From positions 40,334,480 through 40,398,479 of the forward strand of contig NC_056756.1 in the NCBI RefSeq assembly GCF_018687715.1: 64,000 nucleotides of DNA, given 5' to 3'. The stretch is from Carya illinoinensis. Lineage: Eukaryota > Streptophyta > Magnoliopsida > Fagales > Juglandaceae. The position numbers and the translations under genes are program-made. Under the pieces are notes generated by a model. The model was not told the origin of the DNA. It worked only from the letters and a program-made list of their open reading frames with translations, and did no database searches. Below are positions 33,136 through 44,947 of the stretch, one piece after another; the first letter of the stretch is position 1, and each line of letters opens with the position of its first letter.

Positions 33136-35445
33136 TGTGACGCCCCCAAATCCCCACGCCCGAACACGGGGAAATCGAGACGTCCGGATGGTGACAACCC
33201 GGGTCACCATCCCATCGACGGGTGCCAAGTGTGTGCAAAGGCAACAAATGTGCAAAAGGAAACGCAGCGGATAACGAAAGTCATATAACTAAGTACCAGA
33301 ATTTTTTTCTTAATGTAATACAAACTGTTTAAAACATACGTAAATAAAATATTACAAAAACCCAAATACAGTTTTAAACAAATATAAAACATATCATCAG
33401 CAACCCGGCGGAGCCGCATCCTCGGACTCAGCCTCCTCCTCCTCATCCTCATCACCTGCACCAAAAGCTACGGAACCACAAATGGTTCCGCAGGTAAGTA
33501 AAACCCAAACACTACCAGATAAAAACACATAAAACTCAAACAAGATGCATGAAACATGTCCAATGCACAAAGCCCATAAAACACAAGTTTTCCACACACG
33601 CCAAAAACCCATTTGGCCCAAAAACACATCCTTTCCGAAAAACACGCCAAAAGTCACATTTGGCCGCCAAAAGTCCATTTGGCCCAATATCTCGCCAGAA
33701 TTCCATCCGGCCCAATATCTCGCCAGAAGTCCATCTGGCCCACGCCAAAAGTCCCATTTGGCCTCACAAACCATTATCCAATTTTAACCGCGTGCACCAT
33801 GACCTCCCCTAGGGGTCATCCGCACACCCTGGCTCCAGTGCCACACCGCAGAGTACCACCGCGCGTGTGACACCTAACAAGCGATGCCCAGTTCCGCGCC
33901 CCGCGCGTGCGTAGCCAAGCATCCTCTAGCCCTCGCCAGCGAAGGGCCACGGAGTCGGTAAGTAGGGCGATGCCCGGTTCCGCGCCCGGCGCGTTCGTAG
34001 CCAAGCATCCCCTAGCCCCGCTCCCGTCATCGCTCTCGACAACTCAGGGGACGTCACTCAGTTTATTCCGCTCTCGAGTGACCAGAGGAGCTCCACCGAG
34101 ATAATAAACCATTCCGGCTTGGGCTCGTGATACACACGCACCCGCAATACACTTACGCCAATACACAGGCTTTTCACATAAGTCCACAAACACACGTGCA
34201 TGCACCATGTAATGCCATAACAATGCATAATAAAATAATCCAACAATCATAAATCAAATAAACAGGCAACTCCGTCCTCCATCCATCCGACCCCCGAAAC
34301 TCCTCGGACTCAGTCCGGAATCAACAACCAACAACAGTAAATAATTGAATGAGCAATATATATTAAAATCTGAAAATAGGGTTTGGAAAATACTTACAGC
34401 GCTATATGGAAATTTTAGAAAACAAGCGGCGTTGCAAACGGCGGAGGAAAAGCAACGTAACAGTGTAATTTACACTGTTGCTGTGGGTAATAAATTACCC
34501 ACTTTCGAACGAGGACAAACCAAAGCTCGGGAAGGGTCTTGAGATATTTATGAAGCTAAAGGAAATGAATTTTGGCCGTGGGTGGTGGTGGAAACAGCGG
34601 TCGAAGGCCAAAAAGGGGCTGAACGGAGATGAGCTCGTGGGAGCTACTCCGGCAACGGATCGGGGCCAAAATTAGGTGGGTTAGGTCGGCAAGAGGTAGG
34701 GGAAGAAGCTGTGAAGAGATGGTGGCCGGAGGTGGTGCGACGGCGCCGGAATCGGTGAAAAACCGTGTGGCTTCAAAGGGCTTTTCCGGCCAAACGGCCG
34801 GCTGGATGGGGGAGATATTTTTTGGGAAGGTGCTCCGGAGGGAGGGGGTTCGAACGAGACCGGCGGCGAGCCAAACGGTGGCCGGACGGCGGCGGTCTGG
34901 GCTGAAGAAGATTCCGGCGACAGGGGCAAAAACAGAGTAGGTGCAGCGACTTCCGGCGGCTCTCGAAAGCTAACGGCTGGTCCAATGGCTCTGAAAATTG
35001 GTGAGGATGATCTATGGTGGAAGGGGAAGAGAATGGTGGTGACGGTGCATCAAACGGTGGCCGGACGGCGGAGAACCGGCCGGTCAAAGGGGAGGCGACG
35101 GAATGGATAAAAGAGAGAAGATGCACGGGGGGGGGGTCGACGCACGGGAAGAAAAGGGAGGAAAAAAAAGAAAGAAAAAGAAAAAGAGAGAAAAGAGGAA
35201 AAGAGAAAAGGGAAAAGAGAAAAGAAAAGATGTTGGAAAATAAATGAGGTCCAGTCCTCACTCCGGAAACCAAAACAGATTCGCCGAAAACTAGATTAAA
35301 ATCGTAAAACTAAATAAATCAAACACAACATCCAATAAATTAAAAACCAATTTAAAATACAATAATTTAAAATAAATAAACCAATATATTAATTAAATTA
35401 AAAACAACCCTTCAGTGAAAATACACGCAAAAGCGGGTCATCACA
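33136..35445 (-). repeat. Element A 5' LTR (right copy, 2310 bp)
   Basis: Partner of 27334-29654. Visible differences include loss of the ~11 bp ATTGATAGGGA seen at 28730 and scattered single-base changes. It would carry the element's promoter, reading leftwards. Confidence 0.92.
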
Positions 35446-35450
35446 TATAT

Positions 35451-35886
35451 TTTCTCATCTTGCTTCTTGCATATGCCAACAAACTTTCGTATTAGAGCAG
35501 GCTTATCTCACGCCTAAATTTTTTTCCTCTAGTTAGAAACACTCTCCTCCAAGTCTCTATGGCAGCAAATTGTAGAGACACATGATTGTCCTATATATAC
35601 AACAAAGTCCCTATTTTCAATGGACAAGACTATAAGTACTGAAGCTTTCAAATGATGACAATATTTATCTCCCAAGATCTATGAGAATTGGTTGAAGAGG
35701 GTCTCCAAGACCCACTAGCAGTTGGGAGTTCATCTTGTTGCAGATGGAGACAAAGAAGTAAACGGTGCATGGCTCACCGTTTACTATTTTGGCATATTAG
35801 GCACCGAAGGCACCGTTCGGTGCTTTTGTTAGGCACCTCCCCACCTCCCAAAAATCATGCAGCAATCTGCTGCATAGTACTGATCT
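35451..35886. other. Spacer, ending in a probable copia LTR U3 fragment
   Basis: The sequence before element B (..GCATAGTACTGATCT) continues at 44948 with GATCTGCTCTCCTATAAATAGG. The right part of this spacer is therefore the upstream half of a copia-type LTR that element B split. It has a CACCGTTCGGTGC palindrome near 35811. The LTR's left end was not determined. Confidence 0.5.
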
Positions 35887-38800
35887 TGTGACGCCCCCAA
35901 ATTCCGTTTGGGATCGGACGGACATTTGAAGCGTCGAAACATGCAACACAAGGTTACCTGCCCCCGTTCATGACATATAAGATGCAATATTCCTAACATG
36001 CATCTAACAATATGCAATATTCGCAGCGAATAAATTTTTTTGTCTTTAGCAATACTATGCACCAAATTGAAAATATCCCAAATGCTTAAAACATACTTCA
36101 TACATAAAAATCCATTGAACAACTAAGATCACAACACTAGTCCAAAATGGTTATGATCCAAAAAGTAGTAGAGATGCAACTCAATCGTACAAGTAGTAAT
36201 TTACGTTAATTACTATATCAACATTTATGTCGCACCGTCACTTAGTCAACTGTGTCTAGTTGATCAGCTCCTGATTCTCCTTCAGGTCCTGTAACAAGAT
36301 CTACCATTCGGGGGGAATGGTAGTTGGGACTACCAAAGTGAGATTTGATTACAAATCTCAGTAAGTTAACAAAAAACTTCCACACAAGCTAATGATGCAT
36401 GGATGTCAGTAAAAGCATAAATGCATAATCAAATTCATAAGAAATTAAAGCATAACTTGGAGTACAACATAGCATAATTGACATAACTTAAATTGAAACA
36501 TGAACTGAACTTGACTTGCAACTTGACTTAGCATGAGCTTGTTCTGAAACTTGAATTAACATGAAAATACATACTCCACAGTTGTTGTGGCCCCATGTAT
36601 TCTACACAAACTTGACTTAACATGAAAAATACATACTCCACAGTTGTTGTGGCCCCATATATTCTATACAAACTTGACTTAACATGAAAAATACATACTC
36701 CACAGTTGTTGTGGCCCCATGTATTCTATGTGTAAATACATACTCCACAGTTGTTATGGCCTCATGCATTCTACACAACACAATGCAGTTAAATACATAC
36801 TCCACAGTTGTTGTGGCCCCATGTATTCTACATAAACTTGACTTAACATTAAAAATACATACTCCATAGTTGTTGTGGCCCCATGTATTCTACACAAACT
36901 TGACTTAACATAAAAAATACATATTCCACAGTTGTTGTGGCCCCATGTATTTTACGCATCACATTTGTAGTTAAATACATACTCCACAGTTGTTGTGGCC
37001 CCATGTATTCTACACATCATAATGTACTCAAGATGAAATATGACTGGAATACGAAAGGACTGAAGTCCTGACGTAACATAACGTGACTTGAACATAACTT
37101 AGAATACATGACCAACTTGAGATAGAAACATTTCGTAACATGGCATAACATATAATAGACAACATATTTAACATGACATACTTGCAACAGTGAATATTAC
37201 ATGACTTGACTTACATGTAATAGATGACATACTTAGCATGACGTACTTGTAATGTACAGTAATACATAACAGAATATATTATATAACAGATAAAAATTGA
37301 TGACAGAATAAATTCTGTATAATAGACAATTACATGATAACTTGACATGGCATGACACATATGATAACATACATACATACACTGTAGTTCTTTTACTTAG
37401 CATACATACACAGTAGACTGCTAGTAAGTTAAAAGCTAACTTACCTCGATCTCCGCGTTTCTTATAAAACTTTAAGTGCGATCACGAGGAACTGTAATTA
37501 GTGATTCTAAAAATTAGAACTAAATCACTAATAATTTGAAATATGGAAAATACTAACTTAAAGAGTAAAATTTTCATTTTACTCTCTACATGTGGGAAAT
37601 TGACCGTTTTACCCATAACTTAAGGATTTTGCATACTAACTTCAAAAGTTTCCAAAATTTACATTCCTCATGTAAATTTTGTCCTAAACTTAAATATCAA
37701 CTCATAAAAATTTAAAACAAAACACAACCATGAAGAACACACTATGGTCGAAACATCCATAGGCCATTTCCCTTTATTTTTGTTGCAATTCCTTCCAACT
37801 TCAAAACTCATGCTTAAACCAAAATTTTGCAACAAACTTCTTCCAATCCTAAGTTCAAAACCATACTTAAAACATCCATTTAGAAAAATATAATAATCAA
37901 CACCAAACTTTTTTTTGTAAAAAGATCTAAGCACTTGAATCACAAGTTTTGACCTTAAATCAAAACATCTCCAAGAATTTCAAAAATCAAATCTTACTTC
38001 TAACATATTCATAATATCATCCTAACATCAACCATGCTTTAAATCATCAAACTAAAGTCACCAAAATCACAAAATAACATTTGGAGTTTTTGATTTTACA
38101 CTTAGTCCAAAAACAGGAACTTTTTCCTCAACTAGTTTTGATAAATCTCTTGATCTATGACTTATAAATATATGATCTTCAAACCAAACCATTACATGGT
38201 TTAAAAAGATGTCCTAAAACATATACAAGCTTCTAATTCAAGATCACATGGTTAGAAATTAACCAAAACATAAATTTAGCCAAGAATATCCACACTTTGG
38301 CTTATCTGAATATCTCTTTGCATAAAATTTTATATCTTTGAAACTAACATCAAATATCTTCAAAATAATAATATAACATGTATATAAGATGTTTAGGATC
38401 CTCCAATAAAATTATCAAAGTCATTAGAATAGGTTTAGACCAACAAAGAGTTAAACTTTCTCAAAACAGAAACTGTTTTTCCTCTTCCAGTTTCTAAGTT
38501 TCTAAATCTAAGAACATCTTTCATCAAAACCTTTAATCATGCAAAAATCCTCAACCAATAGTCACATATACATGTTAAAAATACTCCATTTAAATTTCGG
38601 ATCAATATCTAACCATTAGCTTGGTCAAAAACTCCAAACTATAACATATTCTCCAGTTTATCTCCCAGAATGACCTTTCTATAGTTTACACAATATTTGA
38701 CTGACCAAATGATCTTCAAATGGGGCAAATAAGATATCCATGTAAACTAGACTCAAAAAGGAACAACTTATATGAAGGATACTTTATGATAAAACACTTA

Positions 38801-39612
38801 CAACAGCTTCGAAATGGGCATGCAAAAGAACTCCTAAAAGCTGTCCGAGAGAGAATGTTTGATATTCTTTTAAAGAAACGTGTAAATGAAGATAAGTTCG
38901 TGGGTGATGGCGGGAGATGCTTATGGAAGAGATAAGGGAGATGATAAGGCTGGAGTTGAGAGTTGAGTGTGGTTTTCTCCTACCCAAAATATCTATAAAA
39001 TATTATCTCAAAATATTCTATCCAATAATATCTATAAAAATCAGCTCAATATATTTTCCAAATGTGGAGTAGACTTGGAAGAGTAAGGTGGCTAAAATCT
39101 TTCTATGTGTATTTTAAATCTCTATTCTTAAGATATTTTCCAAATGTGTATTTTGCTTAGGTGTCATGATCTCACACCTTGATTTCCTTCACAATTCCAT
39201 CTAATGGTTTCTCTTTGTGCCAAGTATCTAATACTATTCATTATGTGTGGTTAAGATCTTGCCAAGTGTCCAAATAAAATATCGCTATCCTAATTTGGAC
39301 ATTTCACACTATGATTTTGAAAACACTGCGCTCAGTACATTTACCGAGGTTACTATTCACTCCAAAAATAAACGTAATAAACTTAGTACTGAAAAATTCT
39401 AAATATTCAATTAAGCCTAGTGGTGTAGACTATAATGTATTCTGACACTTTTAACTATCTCAAATAATTAAAATCGCATTTCTGGCACCATAGTGAGTGA
39501 TAACACTAACTATGTTGACAGGCTAAAATTTATGCGATTAGTCGATTCGTGTAAACTTACAGAGTTTTCACGAGATTCCTAAAGTCAATAGAAATTCCTT
39601 AATTGAATTTCT
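35887..39612 (-). repeat. Element B 3' LTR (left copy, lacks terminal 14 bp)
   Basis: Matches 41163-44933 almost base for base, then departs after AATTGAATTTCT. The right copy continues AGCGGGCTGTTACA to its end. The missing end and absent polypurine tract point to a small deletion across the LTR/interior junction. It carries an 8-copy minisatellite. Confidence 0.88.
36563..37015. repeat. Minisatellite in the left LTR, 8 copies
   Basis: The core ACTCCACAGTTGTTGTGGCC, flanked by AATACAT and CATGTATT, recurs 8 times at about 44-63 bp intervals. Each core can fold: CCACA pairs with TGTGG and ATACAT with ATGTAT. Spacers alternate between an ACTTGACTTAACAT form and shorter ones. Confidence 0.9.
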
Positions 39613-39624
39613 CATTGCCAAAAC

Positions 39625-40023
39625 ATGAGGTATTCTGCACCTCGTTCCCTAGTTGTTTCTGCTTCTTCCATAGGTGCTATTATGCAATCAAATAATGATC
39701 TGACTAATAAGTCAGAAAATGAACTTATCTACGAGCTTGTGAGTCTCGGTACTCGATACTCATCAGCCATTGTCGCATATTCTCAGAGACTGCAATCCAG
39801 GACTGGTGGGGTTGACAAACTCCACGAGAGTATTTCTCTGCTTCAGAGGCTTCTTATGGAATCCAACATGAAGATAGAAGCAGTAAAGCGAGAGAACAGA
39901 GATTTAAAATCTTTGCTTAACTCTTCTTTTCGAGTGGCTACTCCTTTAGATAGGAGAGGCATGCAGATTTTTGAAGAGCAAGAACGTTTAAAGATTGAGG
40001 CAAAGAGCCTCAAATTTCTGTAA
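39625..40023 (+). CDS. Intact 132-residue ORF antisense to element B
   Basis: An ATG-started frame of 132 codons without defects, on the strand opposite to the element's transcription, starting 13 bp inside the point where the left LTR ends. I do not recognise the protein. It has a Ser-rich N-terminus (SLVVSASSIGAIM), an acidic helical part (NELIYELVSLGTRYSSAIVA) and a likely coiled coil at about residues 63-100 (heptad-spaced Leu/Ile, with KLHESISLLQRLL and VKRENRDLKSLL). A charged C-terminus follows. No signal peptide, zinc site or enzyme motif is visible. It is one of the few long clean ORFs in this TE-filled region. Extra antisense ORFs next to the 3' LTR are known in some plant Ty3/gypsy elements, but I cannot link this one to a family. 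An upstream in-frame TGA supports the chosen ATG. Confidence 0.55.
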   Translation: MRYSAPRSLVVSASSIGAIMQSNNDLTNKSENELIYELVSLGTRYSSAIVAYSQRLQSRTGGVDKLHESISLLQRLLMESNMKIEAVKRENRDLKSLLNSSFRVATPLDRRGMQIFEEQERLKIEAKSLKFL

Positions 40024-40841
40024 TTTTGCTTTATGATAATAAAATAATACTTCACAAATATTCATATTTGTGTTTTTATCTTCTGGTATATGTTTTATGT
40101 ACTCCATTTTATTTCTTTCAGGGATTTTCATATATATGACATGATCCAATGACTCATATAAATATGCATTTAATCATGCATATCCAAACTCTCAGTAATC
40201 TTCAAGTTAATAAAAACCTCAAGGAGTTCTACTGGTCTAGGACTAACTTACTTCTTTATAATCGCAACAATCAGTCATCTTCCTAGGTGGTACTTTGATA
40301 ACTGACCAGTTAATAACTTAAACTTGAAACTTTCTCTCTTATGATTGTCATAACTCTTCTATCCATCATAAGTTATCAATTATTCTAACTTTAAATGATT
40401 TGTTCCTAATGTTCACATAAATCCTCAAGACCAATATTTTACTCTCCATATAATAGTCTTCAAAAGAAGATCGATCTATGTATCCATAAAGATAGTGCTT
40501 TGCCAGAAATCATTTACTGGCGGCGTGGTAATACTATTATCATAAATGAATCCTACTAAGGCTAAAGTTTCTCCTAATCAAATTACTCTTCCAAACACAA
40601 TTTCTATCGTATTTTTAGAATCAAAACAATTCTCCAAATATGTGGAATACCATTCATCAATCCTACATATCCTTTCTCATATTACTAAAATGTATTCTAT
40701 ATCTACATTGGTATGAACAATAATACTTCTAATGAAAATTGTTACTCTTACCACCAGGGTAACAATTTAACTTCCAAGCTGAATTCTCAAGCACCACAAT
40801 TAATAGAAACAATGACTCGTTTGAATCAAACAATGTACAAT
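40024..40841. other. Interior of element B
   Basis: Mostly non-coding. A + strand frame of 49 codons at 40713-40862 (MNNNTSNENC..., Asn/Thr/Gln rich) could belong with the antisense ORF or be chance. No pol motif seen. Confidence 0.4.
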
Positions 40842-41060
40842 TTACCAACTCCAATGACTTGACCTACTCCAAAATAACAATAATGCAATACTACCATCAA
40901 TTGCAATCAGATCAACGTTAACTATGTTTACCTCAACTAATTCTTCATCCATCGGGAAATTCTGATCTTCTTGATTGTTATCTCCCTTAGGATTCCGAGG
41001 TATTCTATCACGAGTCATGTGTCCCTTCTTGAAACACACGAGCATATATATTAAAACCAC
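40842..41060 (-). pseudogene. Degenerate gag knuckle (element B)
   Basis: The minus-strand frame contains CFKKGHMTRDRIPRNPKG, a recognisable but broken nucleocapsid knuckle with cysteines missing. It sits near the PBS, where gag belongs. Too damaged to give a working protein. Confidence 0.55.
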
Positions 41061-41147
41061 ATACTACCCTTCATACCTTAAGAAATTCAAGCCTAATGTT
41101 TGGTGCATTTCCTAAGGACATGTGGATTTACTGCCCAGAGACGTATT

Positions 41148-41159
41148 GCTCTGATACCA
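41148..41159 (-). promoter_or_regulatory. Primer-binding site of element B
   Basis: The minus strand reads TGGTATCAGAGC three bases inside the right LTR, the same initiator Met-tRNA type as element A. Confidence 0.9.
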
Positions 41160-41162
41160 CCC

Positions 41163-44100
41163 TGTGACGCCCCCAAATTCCGTTTGGGATCGGACGGACA
41201 TTTGAAGCGTCGAGACATGCAACACAAGGTTACCTGCCCCCGTTCATGACATATAAGATACAATATTCCTAACATGCATCTAACAATATGCAATATTCGC
41301 AGCGGATAAATTTTTTTGTCTTAAGCAATACTATGCACCAAATTGAAAATATCTCAAATGCTTAAAACATACTTCATACATAAAAATCCATTGAACAACT
41401 AAGATCACAACACTAGTCCAAAATGGTTATGATCCAAAAAGTAGTAGAGATGCAACTCAATCGTACAAGTAGTAATTTACGTTAATTACTATATCAACAT
41501 TTATGTCGCACCGTCACTTAGTCAACTGTGTCTAGTTGATCAGCTCCTGATTCTCCTTCAGGTCCTGTAACAAGATCTACCATTCGGGGAGAATGGTAGT
41601 TGGGACTACCAAAGTGAGATTTGATTACAAATCTCAGTAAGTTAACAAAAAACTTCCACACAAGCTAATGATGCATGGATGTCAGTAAAAGCATAAATGC
41701 ATAATCAAATTCATAAGAAATTAAAGCATAACTTGGAGTACAACATAGCATAATTGACATAACTTAAATTGAAACATGAACTGAACTTGACTTGCAACTT
41801 GACTTAGCATGAACTTGCTCTGAAACTTGAATTAACATGAAAATACATACTCCACAGTTGTTGTGGCCCCATGTATTCTACACAAACTTGACTTAACATG
41901 AAAAATACATACTCCACAGTTGTTGTGGCCCCATGTATTCTATACAAACTTGACTTAACATGAAAAATACATACTCCACAGTTGTTGTGGCCCCATGTAT
42001 TATATGTGTAAATACATACTCCACAGTTGTTGTGGCCCCATGTATTATATGTGTAAATACATACTCCACAGTTGTTGTGGCCCCATGCATTCTACACATC
42101 ACAATGCAGTTAAATACATACTCCACAGTTGTTGTGGCCCCATGTATTCTACATAAACTTGACTTAACATTAAAAATACATACTCCACAGTTGTTGTGGC
42201 CCCATGTATTCTACACAAACTTGACTTAACATAAAAAATACATATTCCACAGTTGTTGTGGCCCCATGTATTTTACGCATCACATTTGTAGTTAAATACA
42301 TACTCCACAGTTGTTGTGGCCCCATGTATTCTACACATCATAATGTACTCAAGATGAAATGTGACTGGAATACGAAAGGACTGAAGTCCTGACGTAACAT
42401 AACGTGACTTGAACATAACTTAGAATACATGACCAACTTGAGATAGAAACATTTCGTAACATGGCATAACATATAATAGACAACATATTTAACATGACAT
42501 ACTTGCAACAGTGAATATTACATGACTTGACTTACATGTAATAGATGACATACTTAGCATGACGTACTTGTAATGTACAGTAATACATAACAGAATATAT
42601 TATATAACAGATAAAAATTGATGACAGAATAAATTCTGTATAATAGACAATTACATGATAACTTGACATGGCATGACACATATGATAACATACATACATA
42701 CACTGTAGTTCTTTTACTTAGCATACATACACAGTAGACTGCTAGTAAGTTAAAAGCTAACTTACCTCGATCTCCGCGTTTCTTATAAAACTTCAAGTGC
42801 GATCACGAGGAACTGTAATTAGTGATTCTAAAAATTAGAACTAAATCACTAATAATTTGAAATATGGAAAATACTAACTTAAAGAGTAAAATTTTCATTT
42901 TACTCTCTACATGTGGGAAATTGACCGTTTTACCCATAACTTAAGGATTTTGCATACTAACTTCAAAAGTTTCCAAAATTTACATTCCTCATGTAAATTT
43001 TGTCCTAAACTTAAATATCAACTCATAAAAATTTAAAACAAAACACAACCATGAAGAACACACTATGGTCGAAACATCCATAGGCCATTTCCCTTTATTT
43101 TTGTTGCAATTCCTTCCAACTTCAAAACTCATGCTTAAACCAAAATTTTGCAACAAACTTCTTCCAATCCTAAGTTCAAAACCATACTTAAAACATTCAT
43201 TTAGAAAAATCTAATAATCAACACCAAACTTTTTTTTGTAAAAAGATCTAAGCACTTGAATCACAAGTTTTGACCTTAAATCAAAACATCTCCAAAAATT
43301 TCAAAAATCAAATCTTACTTCTAACATATTCATAATATCATCCTAACATCAACCATGCTTTAAATCATCAAACTAAAGTCACCAAAATCACAAAATAACA
43401 TTTGGAGTTTTTGGTTTTACACTTAGTCCAAAAACAGGAACTTTTTCCTCAACTAGTTTTGATAAATCTCTTGATCTATGACTTATAAATATATGATCTT
43501 CAAACCAAACCATTACATGGTTTAAAAAGATGTCCTAAAACATATACAAGCTTCTAATTCAAGATCACATGGTTAGAAATTAACCAAAACATAAATTTAG
43601 CCAAGAATATCCACACTTTGGCTTATCTGAATATCTCTTTGCATAAAATTTTATATCTTTGAAACTAACATCAAATATCTTCAAAATAATAATATAACAT
43701 GTATATAAGATGTTTAGGATCCTCCAATAAAATTATCAAAGTCATTAGAATAGGTTTAGACCACCAAAGAGTTAAACTTTCTCAAAACAGAAACTGTTTT
43801 TCCTCTTCCAGTTTCTAAGTTTCTAAATCTAAGAACATCTTTCATCAAAACCTTTAATCATGCAAAAATCCTCAACCAATAGTCACATATACATGTTAAA
43901 AATACTCCATTTAAATTTCGGATCAATATCTAACCATTAGCTTGGTCAAAAACTCCAAACTATAACATATTCTCCAGTTTATCTCTCAGAATGACCTTTC
44001 TATAGTTTACACAATATTTGACTGACCAAATGATCTTCAAATGGGGCAAATAAGATATCCATGTAAACTAGACTCAAAAAGGAACAACTTATATGAAGGA

Positions 44101-44947
44101 GACTTTATGATAAAACACTTACAACAGCTTCGAAATGGGCATGCAAAAGAACTCCTAAAAGCTGTCCGAGAGAGAATGTTTGATATTCTTTTAAAGAAAC
44201 GTGTAAATGAAGATAAGTTCGTGGGTGATGGCGGGAGATGCTTATGGAAGAGATAAGGGAGATGATAAGGCTGGAGTTGAGAGTTGAGTGTGGTTTTCTC
44301 CTACCCAAAATATCTATAAAATATTATCTCAAAATATTCTATCCAATAATATCTATAAAAATCAGCTCAATATATTTTCCAAATGTGGAGTAGACTTGGA
44401 AGAGTAAGGTGGCTAAAATCTTTCTATGTGTATTTTAAATCTCTATTCTTAAGATATTTTCCAAATGTGTATTTTGCTTAGGTGTCATGATCTCACACCT
44501 TGATTTCCTTCACAATTCCATCTAATGGTTTCTCTTTGTGCCAAGTATCTAATACTATTCATTATGTGTGGTTAAGATCTTGCCAAGTGTCCAAATAAAA
44601 TATCGCTATCCTAATTTGGACATTTCACACTATGATTTTGAAAACACTGCACTCAGTACATTTACCGAGGTTACTATTCACTCCAAAAATAAACGTAATA
44701 AACTTAGTACTGAAAAATTCTAAATATTCAATTAAGCTTAGTGGTGTAGACTATAATGTATTCTGACACTTTTAACTATCTCAAATAATTAAAATCGCAT
44801 TTCTGGCACCATAGTGAGTGATAACACTAACTATGTTGACAGGCTAAAATTTATGCGATTAGTCGATTCGTGTAAACTTACAGAGTTTTCACGAGATTCC
44901 TAAAGTCAATAGAAATTCCTTAATTGAATTTCTAGCGGGCTGTTACA
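41163..44947 (-). repeat. Element B 5' LTR (right copy, 3785 bp)
   Basis: TGTGACGCCCCC ... GCTGTTACA, with the intact outer end and TSD. It carries a 9-copy version of the minisatellite. Unusually long for a plant LTR. The 71-codon frame at 44041-44256 exists in both LTRs but has no recognisable domain. Confidence 0.9.
41842..42340. repeat. Minisatellite in the right LTR, 9 copies
   Basis: Same unit as in the left LTR with one extra short unit bounded by ATTATATGTGTAAATACATA. Since LTRs are identical at integration, the count difference arose afterwards or by recombination. Confidence 0.9.

Larger units (their letters stand above)
27334..35445 (-). mobile_element. Element A: complete non-autonomous LTR retrotransposon with gag remnant (8112 bp)
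   Basis: Two near-identical LTRs (27334-29654 and 33136-35445) bound the element, each starting TGTGACGCCCCC and ending GGTCATCACA. The target duplication TATAT is perfect at 27329-27333 and 35446-35450. The orientation is minus: the PBS lies inside the right LTR (33122-33133) and the polypurine tract inside the left LTR (29655-29669). The 3.5-kb interior has only a gag fragment with a CCHC knuckle; no protease, RT, RNase H or integrase was found. I counted roughly 25-30 substitutions between LTRs by eye, about 1%, so insertion is fairly recent. The gag type and terminal sequences suggest a Ty3/gypsy chromovirus-like origin, mobilised in trans. This fits the class called LARD or TR-GAG. Confidence 0.9.
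35887..44947 (-). mobile_element. Element B: non-autonomous LTR retrotransposon with 3.8-kb LTRs (9061 bp)
   Basis: The target duplication GATCT at 35882-35886 and 44948-44952 is perfect. The right LTR is complete (41163-44947) and the left LTR lacks its last 14 bp (35887-39612). The PBS beside the right LTR shows minus orientation. Only ~1.55 kb lies between LTRs, so LTRs are over 80% of the element. The interior has a degenerate gag knuckle (minus) and an intact 132-codon ORF on the opposite strand. No pol motif was found. LTRs differ by few substitutions plus one repeat unit, which indicates a young insertion. It shares TGTGACGCCCCCAAAT ends and the same PBS with element A, so the two families may use related machinery. 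Confidence 0.88.

Noticed and set aside
36617..36869. Frames across the minisatellite (TYSTVVVAPCIL-like repeats)
   Set aside because: Open only because the unit lacks stops in those frames; the nucleotide hairpin is the better explanation.
36550..37020. CRISPR-like array of regularly spaced repeats
   Set aside because: Units and spacers both repeat, the array sits in retrotransposon LTRs and the genome is plant; it is a minisatellite.
38720..38935. 71-codon frame in element B LTR, repeated at 44041-44256
   Set aside because: Present twice only because LTRs are duplicated; no domain recognised and no reason to think it is translated.
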